DNA from: JAFMJV01 sp963814315
GTDB lineage: Bacteria > Chloroflexota > Limnocylindria > Limnocylindrales > CSP1-4
Assembly: GCA_963814315.1 (NCBI GenBank)
Contig: CAWFCG010000003.1
Coordinates: forward strand, 1,178,001 to 1,242,000
DNA length: 64,000 nucleotides
Reading direction: 5' to 3'
Shown here: positions 34,725 to 44,364 of the stretch, piece by piece
How positions within the stretch are numbered: position 1 is the stretch's first letter
Layout: each line of letters begins with the position of its first letter
The notes under the pieces: model-generated
What the model was told of the DNA's origin: nothing
What the model saw: only the letters and a program-made list of their open reading frames with translations
Databases searched by the model: none
Program-made: the position numbers and the translations under genes

Positions 34725-35645
34725 TCAGCCTGACTTGGTGAGCGCCACCGCGATGCGGCCGGCGACCGCCGCGTCACGTGCGATGATCTCGAGGTTGGCG
34801 CGCACGCTCCGACCTTGTGTGATCTCGGCCACGCGACCCAGCACGAAGGGCGTGCTGGCGGGGCCGTGGATGCCACGCTGGTGAGCATCGGCTTCGGCTT
34901 GCGCCACAGCTGCGGAGACCTCGTCGGCGGGAAGTGCCAAATCCTCCGGCAGCGGCAGCGTGATCAGTACGCCTGTGGCGAGCCCGAGCAGGCGCTGGTT
35001 GCAGATGAGTCTGGCAGCCTCGGCCGCATCATCCACGCGGAGCGGAGCGCGGTGCCCGCTACTGCGGCTGTAGAAGCCAGCCACCTCATCACTCCCCCAA
35101 GCTACCACCGGCACGCCGCGGGTCTCCAGCGATTCGAGGGTGCGGCCGACGTCGAGGATGGACTTGGGTCCGGCGCACACCACCGTCACCGGCGTCCGTG
35201 CCAGCTCACCCAGATCGGCACTGATGTCCAGCGACGACTCCCCTCCTCGATGGACGCCACCGATGCCACCGGTGGCGAAGACCTCGATGCCGGCCAGGTG
35301 CGCCGCGATCATCGTGGCCGACACGGTGGTGCCGCCCCAGCCCGGGCGCGTGAGGACGCCAGCGAGGTTCTGGCGAGACACCTTGGGGATGTCTCGGGCA
35401 GCCGCTAGCTCAGCCAATGCGTCTTCGTCCAATCCGATCCTGAGGCGGCCATCGTGGGTCGCCACGGTTGCCGGCACCGCTCCCGCGTCGCGCACCGCGG
35501 CCTCGGCCATGATGGCCGCAGCCAGGTTGTCGGGTCGTGGCAGGCCGTGCGTGGTGATGGTCGATTCGAGCGCCACCACGGGGCGACCCTCGTCGAGGGC
35601 GGCACGCACCGCAGGGTGGATGAGCAGCAGGTCGTCGGTCGTCAC
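34725..35645 (-). CDS. psuG: Pseudouridine-5'-phosphate glycosidase
   Basis: A 306-residue enzyme with the PsuG blocks VVALESTITTHGLPRPDNL, ATGGIGGVHRG, the catalytic lysine segment CAGPKSILDVGRTLE, and STPFVLGRVAEIT. It splits pseudouridine 5'-phosphate to uracil and ribose 5-phosphate. The start is GTG at 35645 after a TACGCT box at 6 nt; the frame is open upstream but unlike the family. It pairs with the upstream PfkB kinase. Confidence 0.93.
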   Translation of the reverse strand: MTTDDLLLIHPAVRAALDEGRPVVALESTITTHGLPRPDNLAAAIMAEAAVRDAGAVPATVATHDGRLRIGLDEDALAELAAARDIPKVSRQNLAGVLTRPGWGGTTVSATMIAAHLAGIEVFATGGIGGVHRGGESSLDISADLGELARTPVTVVCAGPKSILDVGRTLESLETRGVPVVAWGSDEVAGFYSRSSGHRAPLRVDDAAEAARLICNQRLLGLATGVLITLPLPEDLALPADEVSAAVAQAEADAHQRGIHGPASTPFVLGRVAEITQGRSVRANLEIIARDAAVAGRIAVALTKSG

Positions 35646-35651
35646 TCTATA

Positions 35652-35657
35652 AGCGTA
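35652..35657 (-). promoter_or_regulatory. Candidate -10 box for psuG, leaderless start
   Basis: TACGCT on the minus strand ends 6 nt before the GTG start at 35645. Confidence 0.4.
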
Positions 35658-35748
35658 CCCGGGCGGAACGCGCGTGTTTGGCCCTCGACCCACGAGGCCA
35701 CTATCTAGGCATGCGACTGCAGAGTCGTCCCTCGACCGAGCTCGACGC

Positions 35749-36690
35749 TCAACCGAGCCTGATCTCCGGCCGCCCGCGGCGCAGCACCTCGGCAGCCGTA
35801 CGATGACCGACCATGGCGGCGCGGCGCAGTGCGAGGTCACGGTGAGCCACGTCGCGTCCACCGGAGCGGATGAGCGAATATAGGAAGCCGGCCGCGAAAG
35901 CATCGCCGGCACCGGTGCTATCGACCTTCGGTCCCACGCTCTGCGCGGCCACATCCAGCTGGCGGGTCGCGCCCTCCTCGTGCCACAGCACCCGGCAGCC
36001 CCAAACGCCGTCCTTCACGACCACCAGCGGGGCATGCGCGAGGAGTCCTACCCATACCCGGCGTCCGGGCTGACGCAATAGCGCGGCGGCCTCGTCACGG
36101 TTGGCAAACAGCACGTCCGGCCGGAGCTCCCCCATGCGGGCGCGCGACCGACGCAACCCGAAGGCCAGAAGCGGCCCCTTCGAGGACAGGTCACAACTCA
36201 CCATCGCGCCGGCGCTGCGAGCAAACCCTGCCGCCTGGAGCGCGGCCGCGCCGATAGGCTCCGCGAACAACGAGTAGGCCGGCACGTGCAAGACATCCGT
36301 GCCGCGCAGCCAAGACGCCTGGATCTGACCCGGCTCCAGCCCATCGGCCTCACCGCGAGCGGTCACGAACGAGCGCTCCCCACGCTCCTCGATGATGGCG
36401 GCCAGTCGACCGCTGTCTCCCGGCCGGCGCACCGCGTGGACACGCACGCCCTCGGCCCGCAACGAGGCTGCAAGACGGGCGGCCCAGACGTCGTCGCCGA
36501 GGCAGGTGACAAGGGACGCCGACCCGCCGATACCAGCGAAGGCGGCGGCTGTGTTGGCGGCCGACCCACCACGCCGGAAGGTCACGGTCCCAGGCACGTC
36601 GGTGCCGCGCTCGATGGGCCGTGCCGGTGTCACCACCACGTCAAGCAGCAGGTCGCCCAGCGCCACCAGGCGCGGCTGTCTTTCACTCAT
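35749..36690 (-). CDS. PfkB-family carbohydrate/nucleoside kinase (probable pseudouridine kinase)
   Basis: A 313-residue ribokinase-fold enzyme: RLVALGDLLLDVVV at the start, RRGGSAANTAAAFAGIGG near residue 38, and the catalytic STGAGDAFAAGFLYS near residue 255. Next to psuG the likely substrate is pseudouridine, giving the two-step path to uracil and ribose 5-phosphate; this is inferred from position. The ATG at 36690 fits the family start. A TATGCT box lies 8 nt upstream. Confidence 0.82.
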   Translation of the reverse strand: MSERQPRLVALGDLLLDVVVTPARPIERGTDVPGTVTFRRGGSAANTAAAFAGIGGSASLVTCLGDDVWAARLAASLRAEGVRVHAVRRPGDSGRLAAIIEERGERSFVTARGEADGLEPGQIQASWLRGTDVLHVPAYSLFAEPIGAAALQAAGFARSAGAMVSCDLSSKGPLLAFGLRRSRARMGELRPDVLFANRDEAAALLRQPGRRVWVGLLAHAPLVVVKDGVWGCRVLWHEEGATRQLDVAAQSVGPKVDSTGAGDAFAAGFLYSLIRSGGRDVAHRDLALRRAAMVGHRTAAEVLRRGRPEIRLG

Positions 36691-36698
36691 GGACGCGC

Positions 36699-36704
36699 AG
36701 CATA
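36699..36704 (-). promoter_or_regulatory. Candidate -10 box for the PfkB kinase, nearly leaderless
   Basis: TATGCT on the minus strand ends 8 nt before the ATG at 36690, within a 41-nt divergent gap to tkt. Confidence 0.4.
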
Positions 36705-36731
36705 CGTGGTCCGGCACGCTCGGCCAGTAGA

Positions 36732-38891
36732 ATGGAGACTCCGACAGCAACCCAAAGCCCAGCGACCCCACAGCCTCGAGGAGCACGATCTTTGGACGGC
36801 AGCACCGCGACTTTCGACCAGCAGAAGGCCATCAACACCATCCGCGCACTCGCTATCGACGGCGTCCAGGCGGCCAACAGCGGCCACCCCGGTGCCCCCA
36901 TGGGCGCCGCGCCGATGACGTATGTGCTGTGGACCGAGTTCCTGAAGCACGCTCCCACGCGTCCCGACTGGCTCGATCGCGACCGCTTCGTGCTCTCCGC
37001 CGGCCATGCCAGCATGCTGCTCTACTCGATGCTGCACCTGACCGGCTACGACCTGTCGCTCGAGGAGCTCAAGCACTTCCGCCAGATGGGATCACGTACA
37101 CCAGGTCACCCCGAGCACGGCATGACGCCCGGCGTGGAGGCCACCACCGGACCCCTCGGCCAGGGCTTCGCCAATGCCATCGGTATGGCCATCGCCGAGC
37201 GTCGCCTGGCGGCCGAGTTCAACCAGCCCGGCCACGAGTTGATCGACCATCGCACCTACACCATCTGTTCCGACGGTGACCTGCAGGAGGGCATCACCGC
37301 TGAGGCTGCCAGCCTCGCTGGGCACCTGAAGTTGGGCAAGCTCATCGCGCTCTATGACGATAATGACGTCCAGCTCGACGGACCCACCTCCATGGCCTGG
37401 TCGGAGAACGTGTTGGAACGTTTCGACGCCTACGGCTGGCATACCCAGCGCGTGGAGGATGGGGAGGACATCGACGCCATCGCGGCCGCCATCGAGGCTG
37501 CTCGGGCTGACGACCGGCCCTCGATCATCGCCGTCCACACCACCATCGGCTTCGGCTCGCCCAACAAGGCCGGCACGTTCAAGGTGCACGGATCGCCCCT
37601 GGGTCCCGACGAGGTCCGCCTCGCCAAACAAGCCTACGGCCTGGACCCTGACGCCAGCTTCGACATCGCCCCCGAGGTGCTGGGCCACTTCCGTGCCGCA
37701 GCCGAGGAGGGTGAGGAGCTGGTAGCCGAATGGGAGAAGCGGTTCGCCGCCTATGCCGATGCCTTCCCGGAGAGTGCTACCGAGCTGCGTCGTCGCTCCG
37801 ATGGCGTCCTGGCGGCTGACTGGGATGCCGACCTGCCGACCTACTCGGTCGAGGATGACGGTCTCGCTACCCGCAACGCCTCGAAGAACGCCATCGCCGG
37901 CCTCAAGGACAACGTGCCCGAGCTCCTCGGCGGCTCTGCCGACCTGTCAGGCTCCAACCTCACCGACATGGAGGGCGGCGGCGTCTTCAGTGCCGACGAG
38001 AGCGGCCGCAACATCCGCTATGGGGTTCGCGAGCATGCCATGGGCGGCGTTGCCAATGGCCTCGCCTACCACGGTGGCCTTATCCCCTTCGTGTCCACGT
38101 TCCTGCCGTTTTCCGATTACATGCGCGGATCGGTCCGCTTGGCGGCCCTGACGGGTCTGCGGGTCCTGTACGTCTGGACGCATGACTCGATCGGCGTCGG
38201 CGAGGACGGGCCTACGCACCAGTCGGTCGAGCACTACGCGGCCCTGCGCGCCATGCCCAACCTGACGTTCGTGCGACCGGGTGATGCCAACGAGTCATCG
38301 GCCGCCTGGGCCCTGGCCCTCGAGAACCGGCGCGGGCCCACCGCCATGGTCTTCACCCGCCAGAAGCTGCCGGTCCTGCCGGGCACGGACAGACTGGCCA
38401 GGGATGGTGTTCGTGCTGGTGCCTATGTGCTGGCAGACGCGGCCAAGGCCGATGGCAGCGTCACCGCGCCAGCGCTGATCCTGCTCGCCACCGGCTCCGA
38501 GCTGCACCTGGCCATGGCCGCGCGTGAGACCCTGACGGCGGAGGGTGTGCCCACACGAGTCGTGTCGATGCCCAGCTGGGAGCGCTTCGAGGCGCAGCCG
38601 GCCGCCTACCGCAACGAGGTCCTGCCACCATCGGTGACCGCCCGCGTGTCCATCGAGGCCGGCGTGTCGCTGGGCTGGGATCGCTGGGTCAACACTCGGG
38701 ACGGTGCCATCATGGCCATCGACCGCTACGGCATGTCCGCTCCGGCGGAGCAGATCTTCGAGCGGTTCGGCTTCAGCCCGGACAACGTGGCCCGCATCGC
38801 TCGAGGCGTGCTCGCCGGCGAGATCCGGGGCGTCATCTCACCCGATGCCGAGCATCACGGAGTCACGCTCCAGGTCGCGGAGGCTCGCTAG
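36732..38891 (+). CDS. tkt: Transketolase
   Basis: A 719-residue enzyme. Thiamine-diphosphate parts are clear: NSGHPGAPMGAAPM near residue 57, GDLQEGITAEA near residue 180, and the second domain with YGVREHAMGGVANG. It moves two-carbon units in the pentose-phosphate path. It starts a tightly spaced operon (tkt, pgi, zwf, opcA): the pgi ATG follows its stop directly. Confidence 0.96.
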   Translation: METPTATQSPATPQPRGARSLDGSTATFDQQKAINTIRALAIDGVQAANSGHPGAPMGAAPMTYVLWTEFLKHAPTRPDWLDRDRFVLSAGHASMLLYSMLHLTGYDLSLEELKHFRQMGSRTPGHPEHGMTPGVEATTGPLGQGFANAIGMAIAERRLAAEFNQPGHELIDHRTYTICSDGDLQEGITAEAASLAGHLKLGKLIALYDDNDVQLDGPTSMAWSENVLERFDAYGWHTQRVEDGEDIDAIAAAIEAARADDRPSIIAVHTTIGFGSPNKAGTFKVHGSPLGPDEVRLAKQAYGLDPDASFDIAPEVLGHFRAAAEEGEELVAEWEKRFAAYADAFPESATELRRRSDGVLAADWDADLPTYSVEDDGLATRNASKNAIAGLKDNVPELLGGSADLSGSNLTDMEGGGVFSADESGRNIRYGVREHAMGGVANGLAYHGGLIPFVSTFLPFSDYMRGSVRLAALTGLRVLYVWTHDSIGVGEDGPTHQSVEHYAALRAMPNLTFVRPGDANESSAAWALALENRRGPTAMVFTRQKLPVLPGTDRLARDGVRAGAYVLADAAKADGSVTAPALILLATGSELHLAMAARETLTAEGVPTRVVSMPSWERFEAQPAAYRNEVLPPSVTARVSIEAGVSLGWDRWVNTRDGAIMAIDRYGMSAPAEQIFERFGFSPDNVARIARGVLAGEIRGVISPDAEHHGVTLQVAEAR

Positions 38892-40604
38892 ATGGATACG
38901 ACATTGACGCTGCCGGCTTCGCTGCGGGCCGGTGTCGAGGAGGTCATCGCCAAGGCTGTCGGCGAGCGCTGGGCCAGCCGGGTCTGGGCCAGTGACACCA
39001 GCCTCTGGACGGACGACCCCCAGATCGCTGACACGATCGCCCACCGCCTGGGTTGGCTGTACGCGCCCACGTTCTTCCAGGATGAGGCCGCCGAGCTGAC
39101 GGCCTTCGGCGAGGCGGCCGCCGCTGAGGGCTACACCGACGTGCTGGTGTGCGGCATGGGCGGCTCGTCGCTGGCGCCAGAGGTGTTGGCCCTCGTTTAC
39201 CCCGATTCCGACAAGGGCCTCAAGGTGCACGTGTTGGACTCCACCGACCCCGCCGCCGTGGCGGCGTATGACGAGGCATTGGATCCCGCCCGCACCCTGC
39301 GCATCATCGCCACCAAGTCCGGCAGCACCACCGAGACGCTGGCCTTCCTGGCGCACTTCTGGGAGGCGGAGCAGCACCGCGTCGGCCGCTTCCCCCACAG
39401 CAAGGCCGGCAACGGCTTCGTCTCCATCTCGGATCCCGGTGCACCGCTCGAAAGGATCCGGCACTCCAACTACTTCCGTGAGACGTTCCTCAATCCCGCC
39501 GACGTGGGCGGCTGCTACAGCGCCCTGACCTACGTGGGCCTGGTGCCGGCGGCACTGTTGTGGCTGGACCTCGACCCCCTGCTCGAGGATGCCCGCTTCA
39601 TGGCCGAGTCCACCAAAGCCGATGCCGATGACAACCCTGCGCTCGTGCTTGGCAGCGCCATGGCCGCGCTGGCGAGAGCCGGCCGCGACAAGCTCACCTT
39701 CGTCATCGAACCTGACCTGGCACCGCTGGGAGCGTGGCTGGAACAGCTCATCGCCGAGTCCACCGGCAAGGACGGTGTGGGCATCGTGCCCGTCGACGGC
39801 GAGCCACTGGCGGCACCTGAGGTGTACGGCAACGACCGCGTCTTCCTGCGCCTGGGGCCTGCCAGTGATTCCGAGTGGCACGCCGATATCGATGCCAAGC
39901 TCGCGGCGTTGACCGCTGCTGGCCATCCGCTCATCGATATCCGCCTCGACGACGCCTCCTGGGTAGCGGCCGAGTTCTTCCGCTGGGAGTTCGCCACTGC
40001 GATCGCGGGCATCGGCCTGGGTGTGAACCCCTTCGACGAGCCCAACGTGTCCGAATCCAAGCAGAGCACCAAGGCCGTGCTGGATGTCTTTGCCAAGGAA
40101 GGCCGACTACCGGAACCGCAACCCAGCGCCAGTCGCGGTTCCCTGCGGGCCTGGAAACCGGGCGGCGGAGCGATGGACTTCGTGGAGCTGCTGCGCGAGC
40201 ACGTCGGACGGGCGCAAGATGCCGGCTACTTCCAGATCGGTGCCTACATCGCGCCCACCGAGGCACGGACGACCATGCTGCGGACGCTGCAAGCCAGCCT
40301 GCGCGACGGCACCGCCAAGGCCACCACGCTGGGCTACGGCCCCGGCTTCCTGCACTCCACCGGCCAGCTGCACAAGGGTGGTGCGCCAAGCGGCTGCTTC
40401 ATCCAGATCACCAACGGCCACCCGCACGACATCAAGATACCCGATCGACATGAGAGCTTCGGCGTGCTCATCGATGCCCAGGCCATGGGCGACTTCGTCG
40501 CCCTTGGCGATCACGACCTGCCAGCCATCCGGATCGACCTCGGGGATGACGCCGACGCTGGTCTCAGCGAGCTGCTGGCGGCGTTCAGCGAAGCCCTGAC
40601 CTAA
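38892..40604 (+). CDS. pgi: Glucose-6-phosphate isomerase, the type found in Tal/Pgi fusions
   Basis: A 570-residue sugar isomerase. It has VCGMGGSSLAPEVLAL, HVLDSTDPAAV and ATKSGSTTETLAF, which match the isomerase half of transaldolase/isomerase fusion enzymes rather than E. coli Pgi. The transaldolase half is absent; an FSA-type transaldolase lies at 8.7 kb. The C-terminal part (GYFQIGAYIAPTEARTTML) belongs to the same type. There is no gap to tkt. Confidence 0.88.
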   Translation: MDTTLTLPASLRAGVEEVIAKAVGERWASRVWASDTSLWTDDPQIADTIAHRLGWLYAPTFFQDEAAELTAFGEAAAAEGYTDVLVCGMGGSSLAPEVLALVYPDSDKGLKVHVLDSTDPAAVAAYDEALDPARTLRIIATKSGSTTETLAFLAHFWEAEQHRVGRFPHSKAGNGFVSISDPGAPLERIRHSNYFRETFLNPADVGGCYSALTYVGLVPAALLWLDLDPLLEDARFMAESTKADADDNPALVLGSAMAALARAGRDKLTFVIEPDLAPLGAWLEQLIAESTGKDGVGIVPVDGEPLAAPEVYGNDRVFLRLGPASDSEWHADIDAKLAALTAAGHPLIDIRLDDASWVAAEFFRWEFATAIAGIGLGVNPFDEPNVSESKQSTKAVLDVFAKEGRLPEPQPSASRGSLRAWKPGGGAMDFVELLREHVGRAQDAGYFQIGAYIAPTEARTTMLRTLQASLRDGTAKATTLGYGPGFLHSTGQLHKGGAPSGCFIQITNGHPHDIKIPDRHESFGVLIDAQAMGDFVALGDHDLPAIRIDLGDDADAGLSELLAAFSEALT

Positions 40605-40633
40605 GCACGACGCGGTTCGGGAAGTCGGAGACG

Positions 40634-42353
40634 ATGGCCACCAGGGGCTCGGCCAAGAGCCAAGACGCCCCCACTGGCGCTACGCGCGGGAGCACTAGCC
40701 AAGGCGGCGCCCGCGCCGGCGTCAGCCGCGGGCGCCATGTGATGCACCGCGCTGCCGCGGAAGACACGGAAAGCACCAATCCGCTGCGAGCTGGTACCCG
40801 GCTTGAGCGCGTGCCGGACCCGGCCATCGTGGTCGTCTTCGGCGCCACCGGCGATCTTGCTCACCGCAAGATCTTCCCGGCCTTCTACAACCTGCGCCGC
40901 GCCGGGCTGCTCCCACACGAGACCAGCATCGTGGGCTACTCGCGACGGCCCTACACCGACGCTGTCTTCGCCGACGAGATGCGCAAGGCTGTGGCCAAGC
41001 ACTCACGTAACCCGGTCGAATTCGGCGCTGTGGACCGATTTCGCCCAGACCATCCACTACCAGCAGGGCGACTTCGGCAAGCCTGCCGACTACGCTCGCC
41101 TGGCCGAGCGCCTCGACCAGATCGACGCTGCCGCCGGTTGTCGCGGCAATCGACTCTTCTATCTGGCCACGCCTCCCAGCGCCTACGAGGAGATCGTGGC
41201 CAACCTTGGCGCAGCCGGTCTGGCCGACCGCGAAGGCTCCTGGTGCCGCATCGTCATCGAGAAGCCATTCGGCCACGACCTGGAGTCCGGGCATGACCTC
41301 AATGACGCGGTCATGCGCTCCTTCGACGAGTCGCAGGTCTACCGCATCGACCACTACCTGGGCAAAGACACCGTCCGCAACCTGCTGGTCTTCCGCTTCG
41401 CCAACGGCATCTTCGAACCGGTCTGGAACCGGCGCTACGTGGATCATGTCCAGATCACCGTGGCCGAGGACCTGGGTGTCGAGACACGCGGCGCCTTCTA
41501 CGAGGAAGCTGGTGCCAGCCGCGACATCCTGCAGAACCACATGCTGCAGCTGCTCAGCCTGGTGGCCATGGAGCCGCCCATCGACTTCGAGGCTGACGCT
41601 CTGCGCGATGAGAAGGTCCGTGTCCTACGTGCCATCGACACCGACTGGACCCCCGGGCGCATCCACGCTGACGTGGTGCGTGGTCAGTACGAAGGAGGCT
41701 GGGTCGCCGACCGCAAGGTCGAGGGCTACCGCGAGGAGGCCGACGTCGCGTCCGACTCCAGCGTGGAGACCTACGTGGCGTTGCGTCTGGAGGTGGAGAA
41801 CTGGCGCTGGGCCGGGGTGCCCTTCTACCTGCGCACCGGCAAACACCTGCCCAGGCGTGCTACCGAGATCGCCATCCAGTTCAACCAGCCACCGCTGACG
41901 CTGTTCCGAGAAAGCGCCTCGGATCCCGAGCCCAACGTCCTGGCTATGCGCATCCAGCCCGACGAGGGCATCCTGTTGCGCTTCGCCGCCAAGGTGCCGG
42001 ACCTGGGACTCGACGTGCGCTCGGTGAACATGGACTTCACCTACGGCTCGACCTTCCTCTCTGACGCGCCGGAGGCCTACGAGACGCTGCTGCTCGACGC
42101 CATGCTCGGCGATGCCTCGCTGTTCACCCGCGCCGACGAGGTGGAGGCGGCCTGGAGCCTGGTCACGCCGCTCAACGAGGTGTGGCGTGAGTGGGGGGCC
42201 GGCGGCGGGACCGAGAAGGGCAAGAGCGCCGGCCGTCGCTCCGCCTTCGGCAAGCTCGATGGCAGCCTCCAGCCCTATGAAGCCGGCAGCTGGGGGCCGG
42301 ACGCCGCAGACCGGTTGCTCCAGCGGGACGGAAGGCGATGGCGAAGGCTGTAG
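40634..42353 (+). CDS. zwf: Glucose-6-phosphate dehydrogenase, interrupted by a +1 frameshift
   Basis: The N-terminal frame has the NADP-binding motif VVVFGATGDLAHRKIFPA and runs to HSRNPVEF (41023). The rest (ALWTDFAQTIHYQQGDFG onward) is one base later, from 41025, so the G at 41024 is surplus. The second part holds the substrate motif RIDHYLGKDTVRNLLVFRFAN and a normal C-terminus. The enzyme oxidises glucose 6-phosphate to 6-phosphogluconolactone. ATG 40634 has GGAGA upstream; ATG 40742 is nearer the family start. It overlaps opcA by 16 nt. Confidence 0.88.
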
Positions 42354-43600
42354 AACCGATCGCGTTCGACGAGTCCGGCACCTGGCGTTGGCACATCCGC
42401 ACCGATTCCATCCGCGCCACCACCGATGCCCTCTCGAGCTTGTGGGGACGCGTCGCCGACGAAGCACGGCACGACACCATCGGCGGCGAAGCCGGACATG
42501 CCCTCGCCCACGGTGACCCGCGGCTGGCTACGCACCTGCCCGGCGACGAGGCGGACGGCGTCCGCGTGCGCACGCGGACATCGGTGCTGACCCTGGTGGT
42601 GATCGCGCCGCGGCCGGAGATGGTCCAACGCGCCATGGCCACGGTGTCGACGCTGGCCGCGCGCCACCCCTCCCGCGCAGTCGTACTCTCCCCTACTGAC
42701 CCCGATGGTCCGGCCAGCTTCGAAGCTCACGTCTACGCCTCCTGCCAGTTGCCCGAGCGCGGCTCGAGCGAGATCTGCACTGAGGAGATCCTCATCAAGG
42801 TGGGGGGCGAGCTGGCCCAGCACCTCTCCAGCACGGTCGCCCCACTGCTGATCCACGACCTGCCGGTGGTGCTGTGGTGGCCCGACGACGTGCCCTTCGG
42901 CCGACCCGACTTCGAGGAGCTGGCCGCCGAATGCGACCGCCTCTTCGTGGATTCGGGGCAATTCCGCGGCCACGGCATGGCACGCCTGGTGGCCATGTCC
43001 GACGCGGTCTACGGCGGCCTTGTCATCCACGACGTCAGCTGGATGCGACTCATGCTGTGGCGGGAGCTGCTGGCGGGCTGCTTCGACCACCCGCTGCTGG
43101 TTCGTGAGCTGCGCTCCTTGAAGTCGATCCGTGTCGACGTGGCGCGGCCGGGCGGACAGGTGCGGCTATCGCGAGCGGTGCTCTTCGTGGGTTGGTTGAT
43201 GTCGCGGCTGCGCATGGGGGTGGTGGAGCCGCTGCACGCGGGCGACGACGACACCTGGCGCGCCCGCGTGCGCTCGGGCAAGCGCACCATCGATGTCGAG
43301 ATCCGGCCGGTGGAAGTCGAGTACAGCGGTGCCGTGCGGGCGACCGGATCGGTGGTGCGCGTCGAGCTGGAGGCAGGCCGGGCGGACGCCCATACCCACG
43401 TCAACGTCACCCGTCAGGCCGACCACCTGCTGGCGACCGCCGACTGGAATGGCGCCTCCGTCATCCGACGTGCCTCCCAGCTGGAGGCGTTCGAGGAAGT
43501 GCCCTACCTGGCCGACTCGCTCGACCGCACCGGGCACGATCGGCTCTTCGCCCAAGCGCTGGAGAAGGCGGTGGCGCTGATCGGGAATGGCACCCGATGA
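42338..43600 (+). CDS. opcA: Glucose-6-phosphate dehydrogenase assembly protein OpcA
   Basis: A 420-residue protein with the OpcA pattern: RTRTSVLTLVVIA, AHVYASCQLPERGSSEICTEEI, and PVVLWWPDDVPF. OpcA binds and activates glucose-6-phosphate dehydrogenase in cyanobacteria, actinobacteria and relatives. It follows zwf by overlap, as usual. It overlaps the next small frame by 4 nt. Confidence 0.93.
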   Translation: MAKAVEPIAFDESGTWRWHIRTDSIRATTDALSSLWGRVADEARHDTIGGEAGHALAHGDPRLATHLPGDEADGVRVRTRTSVLTLVVIAPRPEMVQRAMATVSTLAARHPSRAVVLSPTDPDGPASFEAHVYASCQLPERGSSEICTEEILIKVGGELAQHLSSTVAPLLIHDLPVVLWWPDDVPFGRPDFEELAAECDRLFVDSGQFRGHGMARLVAMSDAVYGGLVIHDVSWMRLMLWRELLAGCFDHPLLVRELRSLKSIRVDVARPGGQVRLSRAVLFVGWLMSRLRMGVVEPLHAGDDDTWRARVRSGKRTIDVEIRPVEVEYSGAVRATGSVVRVELEAGRADAHTHVNVTRQADHLLATADWNGASVIRRASQLEAFEEVPYLADSLDRTGHDRLFAQALEKAVALIGNGTR

Positions 43601-43830
43601 CGCGAACCTCGGTGCTGCGCTGTGGCGACCGTGATGCCATCGCGTCGCGTGCGCTCGACTTGCTCATCGAGAGCTTGCGCGACGGGACGGGCGACGTGGA
43701 GAGGGCACCTGGCGCTGGCCGGCGGATCATCTGCGGCGGCCCGTTCACGCTCCTGTGGTCGGACCCGCTCATGCCTGGCAGTCACGTAACCGCCATCGCG
43801 TCCGCCATCCACGCCGGTTGGTGCCTCTGA
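43597..43830 (+). CDS. 77-residue protein, possibly a remnant of 6-phosphogluconolactonase
   Basis: A short frame coupled to opcA by ATGA. It begins VLRCGDRDAIASRALDLLIE, which loosely resembles the first helix of 6-phosphogluconolactonase, the gene expected here after opcA. The following GAGRRIICGGPFTLLW lacks the family's SGGSTP loop, and only 105 bp remain before the next gene. The likeness is weak; it may be an unrelated small protein. Confidence 0.4.
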   Translation: MTRTSVLRCGDRDAIASRALDLLIESLRDGTGDVERAPGAGRRIICGGPFTLLWSDPLMPGSHVTAIASAIHAGWCL

Positions 43831-43922
43831 GGCATACCCCAGCCACATCCGGCAGAAAGCGGGACTGGTACCCGAAGCCTGCACGGCTGTTGCCTATCGC
43901 GCGCATCCTGTCTCTGCTACGG

Positions 43923-43928
43923 CATAAT
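43923..43928 (+). promoter_or_regulatory. Candidate -10 box for the MerR/TOBE regulator, leaderless start
   Basis: CATAAT ends 7 nt before the ATG at 43936. No -35 at standard spacing. Confidence 0.45.
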
Positions 43929-43935
43929 CAGCCGC

Positions 43936-44364
43936 ATGAGTACCGAAAAGCGCCCTACCGGTGAAAGCACGCGGCTGCGCCTCGGAGCGGCCGCCAAACA
44001 GCTCGGCGTGAGCGCCGACACCTTGCGTCGTTGGGCCGAGGCGGGGCGGATCGAGGTGCAGTTGACCCAAGGTGGACAACGCACCGTCGCCCAGGCGGAC
44101 GTGTCGCAGCTGGCTGCAGAACGTCGGCGCGACGGTTCGGAGCGGCCCATCGTGGCGCAGTCGGCACGCAACCGATTCGTCGGCACCGTCACCCGCGTGG
44201 AGCGCGATGGCGTGGCGGCCGTGGTCGAGGTACAGGCTGGTCAGCATCGGCTGGTCAGCCTCATGACGCGGGAGGCCTCCGAGGAGCTGGACCTGGCTCC
44301 CGGCGATGAGGTCGTCTGCGTAGTCAAGGCCACCGACGTCATCGTGGAGGTGCCGTCGCCTTGA
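43936..44364 (+). CDS. MerR-type helix-turn-helix plus TOBE (molybdate-binding) regulator
   Basis: A 142-residue protein in two parts. Residues about 14-50 are a MerR-like helix-turn-helix (LGAAAKQLGVSADTLRRWAEAGRI). Residues about 78-140 are a TOBE/mop domain (SARNRFVGTVTRVERDGVAA, then VSLMTREASEELDLAPGDEV). Such proteins bind molybdate and control its uptake genes. The next two genes are modA and modB, which supports this. Its stop overlaps the modA start (TTGA). Confidence 0.85.
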   Translation: MSTEKRPTGESTRLRLGAAAKQLGVSADTLRRWAEAGRIEVQLTQGGQRTVAQADVSQLAAERRRDGSERPIVAQSARNRFVGTVTRVERDGVAAVVEVQAGQHRLVSLMTREASEELDLAPGDEVVCVVKATDVIVEVPSP

